DNA of 64,000 bases from Methylomonas sp. EFPC3 (GCF_029643245.1 NZ_CP116398.1:930001-994000); one strand, 5' to 3'; numbered from the stretch's first letter, positions 14,651 to 23,926 are shown. Translations and numbers: made by a program. Notes: generated by a model not told the origin, from the letters alone.

Positions 14651-15112
14651 GTGGCTGAAAATAAAACAGACGGTTCCAATCAAGATGGCGAATTGGAATG
14701 GTGGAAAATGTTTAACGAACACCAAAAAGATGGGCGCCAAAGAGCTGATTTTCTTGCAAAATCAATATTCTTACTAAGTGGCGGTACTTTGGCGCTGTCA
14801 ATCCAGCATTTCACTGATAAAACAAAAGGTTTACGACTTACACCTGATTTAGTGTGCATGGTGAGGGTCTCGTGGGTGGCGTTAGTTCTATCGATCGTCC
14901 TGGCGTTGATTGTTCTAGTTTTGATTCTTAGGCGGGATTACAGCCTAGGTGAGCGATGGCGTCGGAAATTGCAAGGTGAGCAGGTTGATGCGAGTGGTAG
15001 CCCCACGTATTTGGAAAATTTGATTTGGGGCTTAGGAATCACAAGTCTGATTTCTTTTATTCTGGGGCTGGTAATTCAGGCATTCATCGCGTGTCATTTG
15101 GTAGCGGCATGA
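14651..15112 (+). CDS. Small membrane protein next to attR (153 aa), possible cargo
   Basis: GTG start after an excellent ribosome-binding site (AGGAGGT, 14641-14647). After a charged N-terminus (EWWKMFNEHQKDGRQRADFL), three hydrophobic stretches are seen at about 38-52, 72-95 and 127-150, with a basic loop RRDYSLGERWRRK between the last two. It is more AT-rich than the operon before it and sits beside the attachment site, where satellites often keep superinfection-exclusion or defence cargo. Function unknown. The layout is loosely like SLATT-type effectors. Confidence 0.7.
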   Translation: MAENKTDGSNQDGELEWWKMFNEHQKDGRQRADFLAKSIFLLSGGTLALSIQHFTDKTKGLRLTPDLVCMVRVSWVALVLSIVLALIVLVLILRRDYSLGERWRRKLQGEQVDASGSPTYLENLIWGLGITSLISFILGLVIQAFIACHLVAA

Positions 15113-15129
15113 TGGATAAAATTACAAAA

Positions 15130-15150
15130 TGCAGTAACTATTGCAGTAAC
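15130..15150 (+). promoter_or_regulatory. Integrase arm-type sites (right)
   Basis: Two copies of TGCAGTAAC, 12 bp apart (15130-15138, 15142-15150), matching the left-end copies at 1651-1743. They lie 51 nt inside the right attachment copy. Presence at both inner ends supports that 1537-15294 is one element served by the intact integrase at 1760-3019. Confidence 0.7.
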
Positions 15151-15200
15151 TTTTAAGGGTAAAATTATTTTATATTGATAAATAAGGGGTTTTAATATTA

Positions 15201-15294
15201 TTCGGTTCCGACCCTCGTACCATCTACTCTTCCAGAGTAGTCCAAAGAAATTTAAAAACCCGCGAGCCTCAAGGCTTAGCGGGTTTTTTATTGT
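15201..15294. repeat. attR: right copy of the tRNA-Leu attachment site
   Basis: TTCGGTTCCGACCCTCGTACCA resembles the tRNA-Leu T arm and 3' end but has lost one G of CTCGGTACCA and has one substitution. A diverged small hairpin follows, then a near-identical 55-bp stretch with the terminator GCGGGTTTTTTATTG. It marks the right end of the island and the left end of the older remnant that follows. Confidence 0.85.
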
Positions 15295-15325
15295 TCAACG
15301 AAATGTAGGGGCATACACCCAAAAG

Positions 15326-15388
15326 TGTGTCCTTCAATGTGTCCTTTTCTATAATGCCTCTTACCGAGGACACGATTGAGGACACACA
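15326..15388. promoter_or_regulatory. Arm-type sites of the second (broken) integrase
   Basis: TGTGTCCTT at 15326-15334 and 15338-15346, and in reverse orientation GAGGACAC at 15366-15373 and GAGGACACACA at 15378-15388, directly before the broken integrase. The spacing and inverted pairs mirror the TGCAGTAAC sites of the intact integrase, but the sequence is different. This is consistent with a distinct recombinase specificity. Inferred from position. Confidence 0.5.
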
Positions 15389-16625
15389 ATGGCGCTCTAT
15401 CTCAATAAAGACACGGTTTACAGGGCGGCAAAGCCTCGCGATAAAGAATGCTTTATCAACGACGCGGAGGGCTTTATCTGGTCGTCGGAAAAAACGGCAC
15501 CGAAATATGGAAGTTCATCTTTACCTTCGAAGGGAAGCGAAAAAACTTTTGTTTGGCGTGCATCCGGACACCACGTTAGAAAATGTCAGGCGCAAAGCTG
15601 AAGAAGCTCGGACAAACTTGCCGACGGCATCGATCCAAGCGAAATCAGAAAGCAATCCAGGGCTGAAATTGCCCAAGTCGCCGAAAATCAACCCGGCTCG
15701 AAGCCGGCTTGTCTATCGTCAACAGCTTCGAATACATCACCCGACAGTGGCTCGAATCGTCGGCGCATACCGTGCGCGATATTACTCACCAAGAGAAAAT
15801 CCGCCGCTTCGAACTCTACGTGTTTCCGGAAATTGGTCAAAAGCCGATCGGGGAAGTTAAATCGCCCGAAGTCTTTGCCGTGGTCCGACCGCTGATAATT
15901 AAAAAACGACTGGAAACTGCGCACAGGGTACGTGCCGACATCAGCACCGTTTACGCATACGCCATCACCCATGGTTTTGCCGACTACGATCCGGCCCAAG
16001 CGGTTAGTGCTAAAATCCCGGCGCAAAAGGCGAAGCACAACGCCGCGCTTACCGAGCCAAAGGAAGTGGCCAGTTACTGCGGGACATCGCGCACTACAAA
16101 GGCACATTCGTTGTGCAATCCGCGCTAAAGCTATCGCCGTACCTTTTTCAGCGGCCGGGAGAAATTCGGCAAATGGAATGGAAAGATGTCGATCTGGCGG
16201 CAAAGGAATGGCGTTACCTCGTCACTAAACCGAAACGCTACACATTGTTCTGTTATCGCTGCAAGCGGTCGAAATTTTGGAAACCATCAAACCGTTAACC
16301 GGGGCCGGCCGATACGTTTTCCCGTCCAGCCGCGGCGACGGCCGGCCGATGTCCGACGGAACCATTCGCACCGCGCTGAAAACTCTTGGTTACGAAAGCA
16401 ACCAAATGAGCGCCCACGGTTTTAGAACGACGGCGTCAACCTTACTCAACGAACAAGGCTGGTCGCCGGATGCCATCGAGCGGCAGCTTGCCACATGCCG
16501 AAAGACCAAGTCAAAGCCGCCTGTAATCGGGCGCAGTATCTGGACGAACGCCGGCGGATGATGCAGGCTTGGGCGGATTATCTGGACGCAGGGCGACGGT
16601 TATCCAATTTCAGGTTAAAGCATAA
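15389..16625 (+). pseudogene. int: Second tyrosine integrase, broken by single-base deletions
   Basis: Homologous to the intact integrase along its whole length, from MALYLNKDTVYRAAKPRDKE to a matching C-terminus. The frame is lost repeatedly. Clear cases are one G missing near 16068, one A near 16227, one T near 16488 and one G near 16591, plus two or more in the N-terminal half (near 15475 and 15618). Restoring one base at each gives the expected sequence, including YLFQRPGEIRQMEW and HGFRTTASTLLNEQGW. Every break is a loss in a short homopolymer. It is either decaying or affected by sequence errors. Confidence 0.85.
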
Positions 16626-16761
16626 TGTGTGTGACTCTTAGAGAGGGAGTTGCTTACCTGTGAAGGCAAATGGGCTGGCCTCAATTTTGGTGCTTGCAAT
16701 TTATTGTTGGTGATAAACCGATTTTTCGAATAAAAAATAACAAAACTGGGTGGAGTTACGC

Positions 16762-17395
16762 GATAGGCGTCTAACAGGTTGGTGAAAAACTCTTTTTTGG
16801 CTTTGAATGACTCTATATTTAGTGGCGATGAAGCCACTTTCCTACTAAATGCTGGTTCGATCGAGCAAAATTAGCGTCTCAAATATGGTTTTTCACCAAC
16901 CTGCTAAACGCCGGTTCTGGATTGTATTTGCTGGTTAAGACCAACGGCGCCAAATGGTGGCGATTTGATTATTCCATCAAAGTCCGCCGAAAAACTATTT
17001 CTCTTGGCGTTTATCCCTCGACCAGCTTAACCGATGCCAGGCGTAAAACCGACAAGCCCGCGCGCCTGTGGTCAACGGCAGCGATTCCAGCAAAATTCGA
17101 AAACCCATAAAGCCCCCAATCAGGGGTGTTAGAACAGGAAAGGCGCCTCGATGCCGGCCTGTGTTGATTAACAGCTTCAATATGTCACCCGAGAATGGCT
17201 GGCGTCGCCCGCTCACCCCGTTCGAGATATTGCCCAACAAAAGAAACTGCATCGTTTCGAGTTATTTGTCTTCCAGGCGATCGGTTAAATGCGGATCGTA
17301 AGACCGGAGGTGTGAGGTCTTAGGATGGTTTCGCCATCGTCCAGCCGCTGATCATCAAAAACCAATGAGACCGCGCGCCTCGAGTGACGGCGGAG
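16762..17395 (+). pseudogene. int: Third integrase remnant, interrupted by a MITE
   Basis: Nucleotide sequence nearly matches the intact integrase from about codon 20 (GLYLLVKTNGAKWWRFDYSI) through the arm-binding region and on to the REIRQ-free middle part (AIVQPLIIKNQ). It carries several frameshifts and deletions and lacks the whole catalytic domain. The reading frame RRLN is split by the MITE at 16775-16903. Removing the MITE and one CTAA rejoins the codons. It is closer to the intact integrase than the 15389 pseudogene is, so a related element once occupied this site. Confidence 0.8.
16775..16903. mobile_element. 129-bp MITE with CTAA target duplication
   Basis: Perfect 16-bp terminal inverted repeats CAGGTTGGTGAAAAAC (16775-16790) and GTTTTTCACCAACCTG (16888-16903) enclose non-coding DNA. 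Both sides are flanked by CTAA (16771-16774, 16904-16907). A 4-bp YTAR target duplication is typical of the IS5 family, so this is probably a non-autonomous IS5-type element. It has no room for a transposase. Confidence 0.8.
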
Positions 17396-17480
17396 AAAGT
17401 CGCTAGTTGATAAGTCGATAAAATACGGTAAAAGTGGAGTAGAGTATTTTGCGAATAAGAAACTAACGAGGGCGAAGGTC

Positions 17481-19409
17481 ATGATAGATAAGCAAAAAAT
17501 CGGCGAGATTTACCGGCTTGCGGTCGAATGGCTGAATGCGGCCTGGGCTTGGCTACAGGGGCGTTGGCGCGCTTTTAATGCCAAAAGCGCGGATGGCGCC
17601 GGCCAATCCGGCAGCGACGCGCCGAAGCAATCGCGATTCTGGTTGTATCTGCTTTTAGGCATTTTCCTGTTGTCGATTTTTGCCGGCGGCGAACGTATCC
17701 AGGGTCGAGAAATCCCGTATAGCCAGTTCATCAGCCTGGTCAACGAAGACAAAGTGGAAAATGCGGTCGTGACCCAGCGCTTCATTAACGGCACCTTGAA
17801 GCAGGAAGACCAAAAGATCGGCAAACAATTTTTCACGATACCGCTGTGGGACGAGTCGTTGGTCAAAAACCTGCAGGCGCATAAGGTCGAATATGTGGTC
17901 AGGAGTGGCGATAACTGGGCCAGCAGCTTGTTGTTCAATTGGATCATTCCGATCGCGATTTTTGCCGGCATCTGGATGTGGCTGTTACCGAAAATGGCCG
18001 GTGGAGGCGGTCGCGGTTTTCTGAATCTGGGTAACAAAATGCGCATCCAGCAGGAAACCTCGAAAACCACGTTCGACGACGTCGCCGGCGCCGACAGTGC
18101 CAAACAGGAACTAAAGGAAACCATCGAATTTTTAAAAGCGCCGGAAAAACTGCAAAAGCTGGGCGGGCGGATGCCGAAAGGCGTGCTGCTGGTCGGCTCG
18201 CCGGGTACCGGGAAAACCTTGCTGGCGCGGGCCGTTTCCGGCGAGGCCGGCGTGCCGTTCTTCAATATCAGCGCTTCCGAGTTTATCGAACTGTTTGTTG
18301 GTGTCGGCGCGGCGCGGGTGCGGGACTTGTTCGAACAGGCCCGGCAGAAAGCCCCTTGTATCATTTTCATCGACGAACTGGATGCGATCGGCCGCTCTCG
18401 CGGCGGCCCGGTGGTGATGGGGGGCAACGACGAACGCGAGCAAACCTTGAACCAGTTATTGACCGAAATGGACGGTTTCGACGCCGCTTCCGGCGTCGTG
18501 GTGATGGCCGCCACCAATCGGCCGGAAATCCTGGACAAGGCCTTGTTGCGCGCCGGCCGTTTCGACCGGCAAATCGTGGTCGACAAGCCCGATCAACTGG
18601 ATCGGGTGGCAATCCTGAAATTGCACACTAAAGGCATGCAACTGGACAAAGACGTCGATCTGGCCATCGTTGCCAAGCGCACCCCGGGTTTCGTCGGCGC
18701 CGATCTATCCAATATTGCCAACGAGGCGGCGATTTTGGCGGCTCGGGCCGGCCGCGACACCGTGAACATGGCCGATTTCGAAGCGGCGATCGACCGGGTT
18801 ATGGCCGGGCCGGAAAAGAAAAACCGTGTGCTCGGCCCGGAGGAAAAACGCCGGGTGGCTTACCACGAAGCCGGCCATGCCTTGGTTGCCGAGAACGTGC
18901 CGACCGGCCAGCCGGTGCACAAAATATCGATCATTCCGCGCGGCGTATCGGCGCTGGGATTTACTTTGCAACTGCCGGTCGAAGAAAAATACCTGTCCAC
19001 CGAAGCGGAACTGAAAGACCAAATCGCCATACTGCTGGCCGGAAGGGTGGCCGAGCAACTGGCGTTGCAGAGCGTTTCCACCGGCGCCCAAAACGACCTG
19101 GAAAAAGCCAGCGAAATTGCCCGCAACATGGTGTGTTACCTGGGTATGAGTAAAAAACTGGGGCCGTTGATTTACGGCCAACGCCAGCAGCTGCAGTTTT
19201 TGGCCGGAGATGTTACCGAACAGCGTAACTACAGCGAAGAAACGGCGCGCGTGGTCGATGCCGAAGTTCGCGAGCTGGTCGAAGATGCCGAACGCCGGGC
19301 CCACAAAATTCTGACCAGTAAGCGTGGCCAGTTGGATCGGCTCGCCGAGTTGTTGCAAGACCGGGAAGTAATACAGCGAGAAGAGATGTTGGAGTTGATC
19401 GGCGCATAG
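17481..19409 (+). CDS. ftsH: FtsH-type membrane AAA zinc metalloprotease (second-type copy)
   Basis: A 642-residue ATP-dependent membrane protease for quality control of membrane and cytosolic proteins. It has membrane segments at about 53-70 and 150-170, Walker A GSPGTGKT (239-246), Walker B IIFIDEL, the second region of homology with [19 protein letters not shown], and zinc motif HEAGH (462-466). The start has GAGGGCGAAGG before it. The N-terminus is about 50 residues longer than in the usual FtsH and contains an amphipathic stretch. It lies directly after the integrase graveyard, so it may be island cargo rather than the housekeeping copy. Confidence 0.93.
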   Translation: MIDKQKIGEIYRLAVEWLNAAWAWLQGRWRAFNAKSADGAGQSGSDAPKQSRFWLYLLLGIFLLSIFAGGERIQGREIPYSQFISLVNEDKVENAVVTQRFINGTLKQEDQKIGKQFFTIPLWDESLVKNLQAHKVEYVVRSGDNWASSLLFNWIIPIAIFAGIWMWLLPKMAGGGGRGFLNLGNKMRIQQETSKTTFDDVAGADSAKQELKETIEFLKAPEKLQKLGGRMPKGVLLVGSPGTGKTLLARAVSGEAGVPFFNISASEFIELFVGVGAARVRDLFEQARQKAPCIIFIDELDAIGRSRGGPVVMGGNDEREQTLNQLLTEMDGFDAASGVVVMAATNRPEILDKALLRAGRFDRQIVVDKPDQLDRVAILKLHTKGMQLDKDVDLAIVAKRTPGFVGADLSNIANEAAILAARAGRDTVNMADFEAAIDRVMAGPEKKNRVLGPEEKRRVAYHEAGHALVAENVPTGQPVHKISIIPRGVSALGFTLQLPVEEKYLSTEAELKDQIAILLAGRVAEQLALQSVSTGAQNDLEKASEIARNMVCYLGMSKKLGPLIYGQRQQLQFLAGDVTEQRNYSEETARVVDAEVRELVEDAERRAHKILTSKRGQLDRLAELLQDREVIQREEMLELIGA

Positions 19410-19838
19410 CGGCGTAGCCGTTTGTTACGTTGGAAGGGATGCCTGGCAGTCCGGCGGCTTTCGCATGTCGCCGGATTGAACATATCTGCTGAGCGTGAAC
19501 GGCGCAGGTGCCGGAATCAGGCGATATATTCAACATGAAGATTGTTAAAGCGTAGTGTCGAAAAATTTTACAAGCATTTGTTGAATAATGAGTTTTCCGG
19601 TATTTGCAGAGCGAGTTGGTGACGATTGTTTCTGCATATTTGTTTAGCTGGATAAGGCCTTATGACTAGTCGGAAATTTTTACATATTTCTGTAACAAAG
19701 ACCTGTTTCGTGTGAAGATCGTCACATAAAGTAGTTATTTTTTCTTGCTTATTCAGTAATCGCACAAATTTTGCTTGGTGCCTGTGTGTAGGGAAAGTCT
19801 TTAAGAATTGTGATTTTAGCGATAGCGAGGCAAAGATT
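19410..19838. other. 429-nt intergenic region, no feature recognised
   Basis: AT-rich from about 19540 onward. No RNA gene, repeat or convincing promoter was recognised. A 97-codon open frame on the minus strand has no family resemblance, no ribosome-binding site and odd composition, and is not called. Confidence 0.5.
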
Positions 19839-20000
19839 ATGGACACCAAGAAAAACGACACATCAAATAAGAATCTCGGCGGCGATTGCAGCCATTCGTC
19901 TTTGGCGAAAGAACTGGTAATGGGTTTGCCGACCGGAAATTTCGTCTGCGCTCATTGCGGCAAGCCATTGTCATCGATACTTAGGGTCGATAGAAGATAG
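19839..20000 (+). CDS. Small Cys-containing protein (53 aa), unknown
   Basis: ATG preceded by GCGAGG at 7-nt spacing. The protein begins MDTKKNDTSNKN and has a CSHSSLAKE segment and a CAHCGKPL motif near the C-terminus, enough for one zinc-knuckle-like site. Such tiny CxxC proteins are often real in gammaproteobacteria, but I recognise no family. It is convergent with the PepSY protein gene. Confidence 0.45.
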   Translation: MDTKKNDTSNKNLGGDCSHSSLAKELVMGLPTGNFVCAHCGKPLSSILRVDRR

Positions 20001-20116
20001 GTTGTCGCCAAAATGGACGGCAAGCTGGCATCCGAACGTTGTAGAGTCTGGCCTGTCGTCCCCAAATTGAATACGCGGCGGTATGCCGGCAACTTCAGTT
20101 GCACTGGGTTTTTCGG

Positions 20117-21433
20117 TTAGCGCCGCAATCGATTCAATAATTCTCTGGCGGCTTTGATGCACCAGGTTTGCATCCTTTGCAGCAGGACGGTCCAAGCGGC
20201 GTTAATCCGTCTGGCTGAGCCAGCGGTTTTACGTCTGGTTCTATCGGCCAGCGCTGCCCAGTCGACCTGGCGGTCCGCTATCCAGCCGTGCCGATGTAGC
20301 CAATGCAGTAAACCGGAAACGAACAACAAGGTTGGGGTCAGTCCGGCGCAGAACCATAGAAAACGGCCGCCAGCGCCGAAGGCTTCCCCGGTGTGCAAGG
20401 GCCAAAGCCAGACCGTGAATGTCTGACCCAACGAGAACCGGTGCGGATTGCGGACGTCTCGGATTTGTCCGCTCCAGCGGTCTACCCAGACCGTGGTAAA
20501 CGGGTGATGTTGGTTGATTTCGTCGCGCTGGCGCAGATTGACGCGATACACGCCCAGTTCGCCGGCCGGCGTGGTTACCCGCCTGACCTCGGAACTGGGA
20601 AACGGTCCGCGGGCGACCAAAATCGCTTCGCCCACCGATACTGGCCTATCGTTCGGAACCGCGGTACTGCGCACGTTGGGGCCGGCGTCGCCGTGGCCCA
20701 TGCCTTCCGCCGAAGTCAGGCTTTCCAGTAACGGCGGATAGGCCAAATGGAGGCCGGTGAACGCCAGCAACAGCAAAAATCCGGCCGCTGCCAAGCCCAA
20801 CCAGCGGTGGAGGTCGAATATCAGCCCGATCAGACTGCCATCGCGGCGGACGCGGAAAGCGCCGGCCAGATGTTGCCAGCCCGGCCACCACAAATACAGG
20901 CCGCTAACGGTAGATAGCATCAGCAAGCTGCCCAGAATGGCCATCGCGTTACGGCCGGAGGCGTCCAGTTGCAGTTGGGCGTGCAGGTCCAGGAGCCAGG
21001 TGGCGAAGGTCTGGCCCCACAATCGGCTGTCCAACACCGCTCCAGTGTAGGGGTTGATCGAAACCATCAATGGTGCGTAAAACGCGTCGACGCTTTCCTT
21101 GGGTTTGTCGAACCAGGCGGTCAGCGGCCGGTCCGGCGCGAGCGGCATTTCCAGTGTCCAGGCGCCGTGTCGGTCGGGATGGGCGGTTCGCAATGAAACC
21201 AGGATTTTATCCAGCGGCAGCGGCGCACCATCGCGCGGAATCTCGATCCGCAGTTGCGGATTGAACAGGCTGTCCAGTTCCTCGCGGTAAACGCTAAGGC
21301 TGCCGGTCAGGCCGATCAGCGCAAATACCAATCCCAGGCCCAGCGCCAATAACAAATGGCATTGGCGCCAGAATTTTCGGGCGTTGACGATAAAGCGGGG
21401 GCGGACGATCAGTGGGTAATACGGTTCAGGCAT
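20117..21433 (-). CDS. PepSY-associated TM protein (iron-regulated membrane protein type)
   Basis: 438 residues, read from the ATG at 21433 (MPEPYYPLIVRP). A longer version to 21517 is less likely. It has four or more membrane segments: near 22-45 (LLALGLGLVFALIGLTGSLSV), 190-210, 245-265 and about 370-395. A PepSY domain (YREELD..., AHPDRHGAW) lies in the periplasmic loop. Proteins of this PiuB-like family accompany siderophore receptors and are thought to reduce ferric siderophores. No TonB receptor is adjacent here. Confidence 0.85.
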   Translation of the reverse strand: MPEPYYPLIVRPRFIVNARKFWRQCHLLLALGLGLVFALIGLTGSLSVYREELDSLFNPQLRIEIPRDGAPLPLDKILVSLRTAHPDRHGAWTLEMPLAPDRPLTAWFDKPKESVDAFYAPLMVSINPYTGAVLDSRLWGQTFATWLLDLHAQLQLDASGRNAMAILGSLLMLSTVSGLYLWWPGWQHLAGAFRVRRDGSLIGLIFDLHRWLGLAAAGFLLLLAFTGLHLAYPPLLESLTSAEGMGHGDAGPNVRSTAVPNDRPVSVGEAILVARGPFPSSEVRRVTTPAGELGVYRVNLRQRDEINQHHPFTTVWVDRWSGQIRDVRNPHRFSLGQTFTVWLWPLHTGEAFGAGGRFLWFCAGLTPTLLFVSGLLHWLHRHGWIADRQVDWAALADRTRRKTAGSARRINAAWTVLLQRMQTWCIKAARELLNRLRR

Positions 21434-21664
21434 GGTTGGGTTTGCGCTATATTGCAGGTCGTACACGGCCAGGCGAATCGGGGCCGGCTCGGCGTTTTCG
21501 CTTCGTGACGCCGACACCGCGAAAAAAATCGGCGCAGTTTAACGCGTTTCCTTGCCGCAGTTGGCCGAAAAATCGACTAGACTGGCCGGATTGTTTGGCC
21601 GCATAGATTCGATGGTAGAGTTAAAAAGCAAATCGGCACCGGCTGTTCCGGGAGAAAATCTACA

Positions 21665-23926
21665 ATGACCGGCTACAGCTTGGCGTTTTTTGCCGGCATT
21701 GTTGCGGTTCAGCAATTCAGCCGCTTGCCGAATTCAGCGGAATGGCTCGGCTTGGCGGCGCTCGCGCTGCTGGCCTGCGTCAGGCGCCATTATGTCGTGT
21801 TGAGTTTGTCGCTTGGCCTGGCTTGGGCTTGCGCATTCGGCGCTTGGCGTTTGGCGCAACAATTGCCGGACCGTTACCAAAATACCGAAATAGAAGTCGA
21901 GGGCTACATCGCCAGTCTGCCGCAGGTTCAGGAACATCGAACCGGTTTCGATTTTGTGGTTACGAGCGCGCCGGATGCGGTTCCGGAGAAGATGCGCTTG
22001 TCCTGGTATACGCCGGAGTTCGAACTGAAGGCCGGGCAGAGTTGGCGGTTTCAGGTCAAGTTGCGAAAACCCCATGGCCGTTTCAATCCCAGCGGTTTCG
22101 ATTACGAAGCCTGGCTGTTTGCCAATCACATTGGCGCCACGGGTTACGTCAAGAGCAAGCCGCCGCCGCAGCGGATCGCCGACAGCGCCAGCCTGGGCCG
22201 CTATCTTGCAGTCTGCCGCAATCTGATCGCGGACAAAATCGACGCGGCATTGCCGGGAAGTTCGCAACTTGGCGTGATAAAGGCATTGACCATCGGCACC
22301 CAGAACGCAATCAGCCAACAGCAGTGGCAAATCTTCCGCGTCACGGGTGTCGTACACTTAATCGTTATTTCCGGATCGCACATCGGCCTGATTGCCGGCT
22401 GGTTCTATCTGGCGACGCGGCGAATCTGGATTAACTTGGGTTTGCTCGGGATTTCGCCGCAATCGGCCGCCGCGCCGGTTGCTTGGCTGGCGGCGCTGTT
22501 CTATGCCGGTTTGGCCGGATTCTCGGCGCCGACGGAGCGGGCGGTAATCATGCTTGGCGTGGCGCTGGCGGCAATTGCGTGGCAACGCAATCCGGTACCG
22601 ACACAGGTGCTGCTGTGGGCCTTGTTGGCTGTCGTGCTTGCCGATCCGTTGGCGGTTTTGTCAGTCGGTTTTTGGTTGTCGTTTGTGGCTGTGGCCTTAT
22701 TGATGTATGTCTCGGTCGGACGGCTGGCACGTCCCGCCTATTGGCGGGATTTGGCGGTGGCACAATGGGCCAGTTTGCTTGGCCTGGCGCCGCTATTGGT
22801 CTTGTTTTTCCAACAGGTGTCCTTGATCGCGCCGCTGGCGAACTGGTTGGCGGTGCCGCTGATCGGAATCGTGGTGGTACCGTTGGCATTGTTGGCTATC
22901 GCACTGTTGTTCGTCTGGCCGGCCGCTGCGAGCATTTTGTTGCAGGTGGCGGATTCGGTATTACAGGGCTTGTGGTGGCTATTGCAGCATCTGGCAGCAC
23001 TGCCTTTGTCGCAATTGAGTTTAGCCTCGCCGCCCTGGTACGCGCTGCCACTGGCGACAATCGGCATTCTGCTGGCGTTGGCGCCGCGCGGCTTTCCGGG
23101 GCGGCAGCTGAGTCCGTTGCTGCTGATTCCATTGTTTTTTCCCGCTATCGACAAACCCAAGTCCGGTGAATTCGGCTTGACGCTGTTGGATGTCGGCCAG
23201 GGTCTGGCGACGGTGGTGCGGACCGCCGATCACGTGTTGCTGTTCGACACCGGGGCCAAATATTCCGAATTTTCCGATATGGGCGAATCGGTAGTGTTGC
23301 CCTTCCTGCGTCTGCGCGGTATTGCCAAGGTCGATGCGCTAATTGTCAGTCATGGTGATAACGACCATAGCGGCGGTGCCGAATCGGTACTGGCCGAACT
23401 GCCGGTAGAGCGCCTGCTGAGCAGCGTTCCGGAGTGGGCCGAGCGCGAGCGTGCCGGCTATTGCCGAGCCGGGCAGGAATGGCTGTGGGACGATGTGCGT
23501 TTCCGGATGTTGGCGCCGCCGCAGCCGGCATTCAATAAAGAAAACGATAATTCCTGCGTATTGCAGGTCATCGCGGCCGGACAGAGTGCACTGCTGACCG
23601 GCGACATAGAGCAGACTGCCGAAGCCTGGTTGACTGCGACTTACGGCGGCGAGTTAGCCAGTCGGGTATTGGTTGCACCGCACCATGGCAGCAAGACCTC
23701 ATCGACCCAGGCATTTTTGGACGCGGTTAAGCCCGAATGGGTGTTGATCCCGGCCGGTTACGCCAACCGTTTCGGCTTTCCCCATCGCCAAGTGCTGGAA
23801 CGTTATCGGCAACTCCCGGCTACTGTGATGAATACCGCTGAGCTGGGCGCCATCGATATCGTGAGCAGCGGCCAGTCTCCGGTGGCGGAGCGGCCACGGC
23901 GACGGCGCTATTGGCATTCGGACTAG
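21665..23926 (+). CDS. comEC: ComEC/Rec2-family DNA-uptake channel
   Basis: A 753-residue inner-membrane protein that passes single-stranded DNA into the cytoplasm during natural transformation. It has an N-terminal membrane region plus soluble DUF4131-type domain, then the competence domain with many membrane segments (VHLIVISGSHIGLIAGW, FYAGLAGFSAPTERA). The C-terminal part is a metallo-beta-lactamase-fold domain with HGDNDHSGG, TGDIE and APHHGSKTSS. All three MBL metal-binding motifs are present. The length is normal for the family. Confidence 0.95.
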   Translation: MTGYSLAFFAGIVAVQQFSRLPNSAEWLGLAALALLACVRRHYVVLSLSLGLAWACAFGAWRLAQQLPDRYQNTEIEVEGYIASLPQVQEHRTGFDFVVTSAPDAVPEKMRLSWYTPEFELKAGQSWRFQVKLRKPHGRFNPSGFDYEAWLFANHIGATGYVKSKPPPQRIADSASLGRYLAVCRNLIADKIDAALPGSSQLGVIKALTIGTQNAISQQQWQIFRVTGVVHLIVISGSHIGLIAGWFYLATRRIWINLGLLGISPQSAAAPVAWLAALFYAGLAGFSAPTERAVIMLGVALAAIAWQRNPVPTQVLLWALLAVVLADPLAVLSVGFWLSFVAVALLMYVSVGRLARPAYWRDLAVAQWASLLGLAPLLVLFFQQVSLIAPLANWLAVPLIGIVVVPLALLAIALLFVWPAAASILLQVADSVLQGLWWLLQHLAALPLSQLSLASPPWYALPLATIGILLALAPRGFPGRQLSPLLLIPLFFPAIDKPKSGEFGLTLLDVGQGLATVVRTADHVLLFDTGAKYSEFSDMGESVVLPFLRLRGIAKVDALIVSHGDNDHSGGAESVLAELPVERLLSSVPEWAERERAGYCRAGQEWLWDDVRFRMLAPPQPAFNKENDNSCVLQVIAAGQSALLTGDIEQTAEAWLTATYGGELASRVLVAPHHGSKTSSTQAFLDAVKPEWVLIPAGYANRFGFPHRQVLERYRQLPATVMNTAELGAIDIVSSGQSPVAERPRRRRYWHSD

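Noticed and set aside
16610-16837. 75-codon open frame on the minus strand across the MITE end
   Set aside because: Composed of MITE and remnant DNA; no family resemblance.
19568-19861. 97-codon open frame on the minus strand
   Set aside because: No ribosome-binding site, overlaps the small Cys protein start and is odd in composition.
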